23,893 nt of DNA, from positions 6,303 through 30,195 of the forward strand of contig HF989216.1 in the NCBI GenBank assembly GCA_000431275.1. The letters run 5' to 3'. The number at the start of each line of letters is the position of its first letter. Position 1 is the stretch's first letter. The notes below the pieces were generated by a model. It was not told the DNA's origin. It did no database searches and was given only the letters and a program-made list of their open reading frames with translations. Position numbers and translations under genes: made by a program. The stretch is from Prevotella sp. CAG:755. Its GTDB lineage: Bacteria > Bacteroidota > Bacteroidia > Bacteroidales > Bacteroidaceae. This document shows, in pieces, positions 23,417-23,893 of this stretch.

Positions 23417-23893
23417 ATAAAAAAAGCCTGCCACTATCCCCATCCTGTTCTGTTTTCGTGTTAAAAAGTTCGTTTTTCCTGGAATAATTTCAGCGTTTGG
23501 AATGGTGCTTATATATAATTAATGTGTGGTATCGCTTCGTCTCATTGCGGAAGCAGGAAGTCTGATTAAAAATGCAACGCTTTTTATGACTTGTAACAGA
23601 AATGCAGTATCTTTGCAACGGATAATCAAAAAACTTATATCTGATTGAGTATCAGATTAGAATGAAGGAGTTGCGGATTTATGGTAACGATTTAGCGAAA
23701 GTGCAAGTGCACTGATATTCTGTGATTTACTTCGCCTCACAACTCTGTATGCAAAGGTACACTTTTTATTCGGGTACTCCAAGGAATTGCTCATTTTTCT
23801 GTGTTTTGAGCGTGATTTCTTGACCTGTTCGTTACTGTTCTTCCGTAAAAGTGAGTTTTCATGTAGGAAAGGCGTTGGCTGAAACGAGTTCAG
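23417..23893. other. Right-edge region without a recognised gene; facing promoters and micro-ORF
   Basis: No protein gene of normal size is seen. A plus-strand -7 box TATCTTTG lies at 23608-23615. A minus-strand promoter has TTGG (23782-23779), a 19-base spacer and TACCTTTG (23759-23752). The two face each other across about 125 bases. Between them are the hairpin ATCTGAT (23639-23645) / ATCAGAT (23651-23657), the palindrome GTGCA-AG-TGCAC (23701-23712), and a possible 17-codon ORF at 23662-23715 (MKELRIYGNDLAKVQVH). A gene may lie past the right edge. Confidence 0.45.

Noticed and set aside
23417..23893. Insertion sequence or CRISPR array at the right edge
   Set aside because: No regularly spaced repeats, no paired terminal inverted repeats and no transposase frame inside the window.

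Overview
The window looks like chromosomal DNA of a Bacteroidales bacterium (phylum Bacteroidota). The signs are: many promoters with the Bacteroides-type -7 box TAnnTTTG, often with an A-tract in the spacer, instead of a sigma-70 -10 box; a tmRNA whose tag reads GENKYALAA; a zapB-like/zapA/rny gene order; Wzi-family and SLBB-type polysaccharide proteins; and an ECF sigma/anti-sigma cassette with a small secreted partner. The genus cannot be fixed by eye. No phage, insertion sequence, CRISPR array, rRNA or tRNA is visible.

Layout. (1) 1-2.5 kb, minus strand: two tandem acyltransferase-3 membrane proteins, probably polysaccharide O-acyltransferases. (2) 2.6-5.0 kb, minus: an operon of ECF sigma factor, one-TM anti-sigma candidate, small exported protein and outer-membrane beta-barrel candidate, closed by a strong terminator. 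(3) 5.2-8.0 kb, plus: a NupG-type nucleoside permease behind an attenuator-like leader, then a lipoprotein trypsin-like protease. (4) 8.0-15.2 kb, minus: an exopolysaccharide operon in the order initiating phosphoglycosyltransferase, six-SLBB Wza-like exporter, Wzz-like chain-length protein, two GT2 glycosyltransferases, Wzy-like polymerase, driven by a textbook promoter at 15190-15220. (5) 15.6-16.0 kb, plus: tmRNA with its own promoter and terminator. (6) 16.2-21.4 kb, minus: zapB-like, zapA, rny, wzi-like, lipocalin-like lipoprotein and GT2, tightly packed and ending at a terminator. (7) 21.4-23.4 kb, minus: a conserved-looking unknown gene and a GT4 glycosyltransferase, each with its own promoter. 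(8) The right end has no recognised gene but carries facing promoters and a micro-ORF.

How the genes may work together. The PGT would load the first sugar phosphate on undecaprenyl phosphate, the GT2 enzymes extend it, Wzy polymerises, Wzz sets length and the SLBB protein exports. The Wzi-like protein, the extra GT2 and GT4 enzymes and the two acyltransferases are plausible accessory parts of the same envelope polysaccharide system, scattered among housekeeping genes (ssrA, zapA, rny). No Wzx flippase, tyrosine kinase or UpxY-type antiterminator is present, so at least the flippase must be encoded elsewhere. The most interesting unexplained signals are non-coding: the permease leader, an orphan terminator upstream of ssrA, the folded zapA-rny spacer, palindromes over the zapB promoter, and the right-hand intergenic region.
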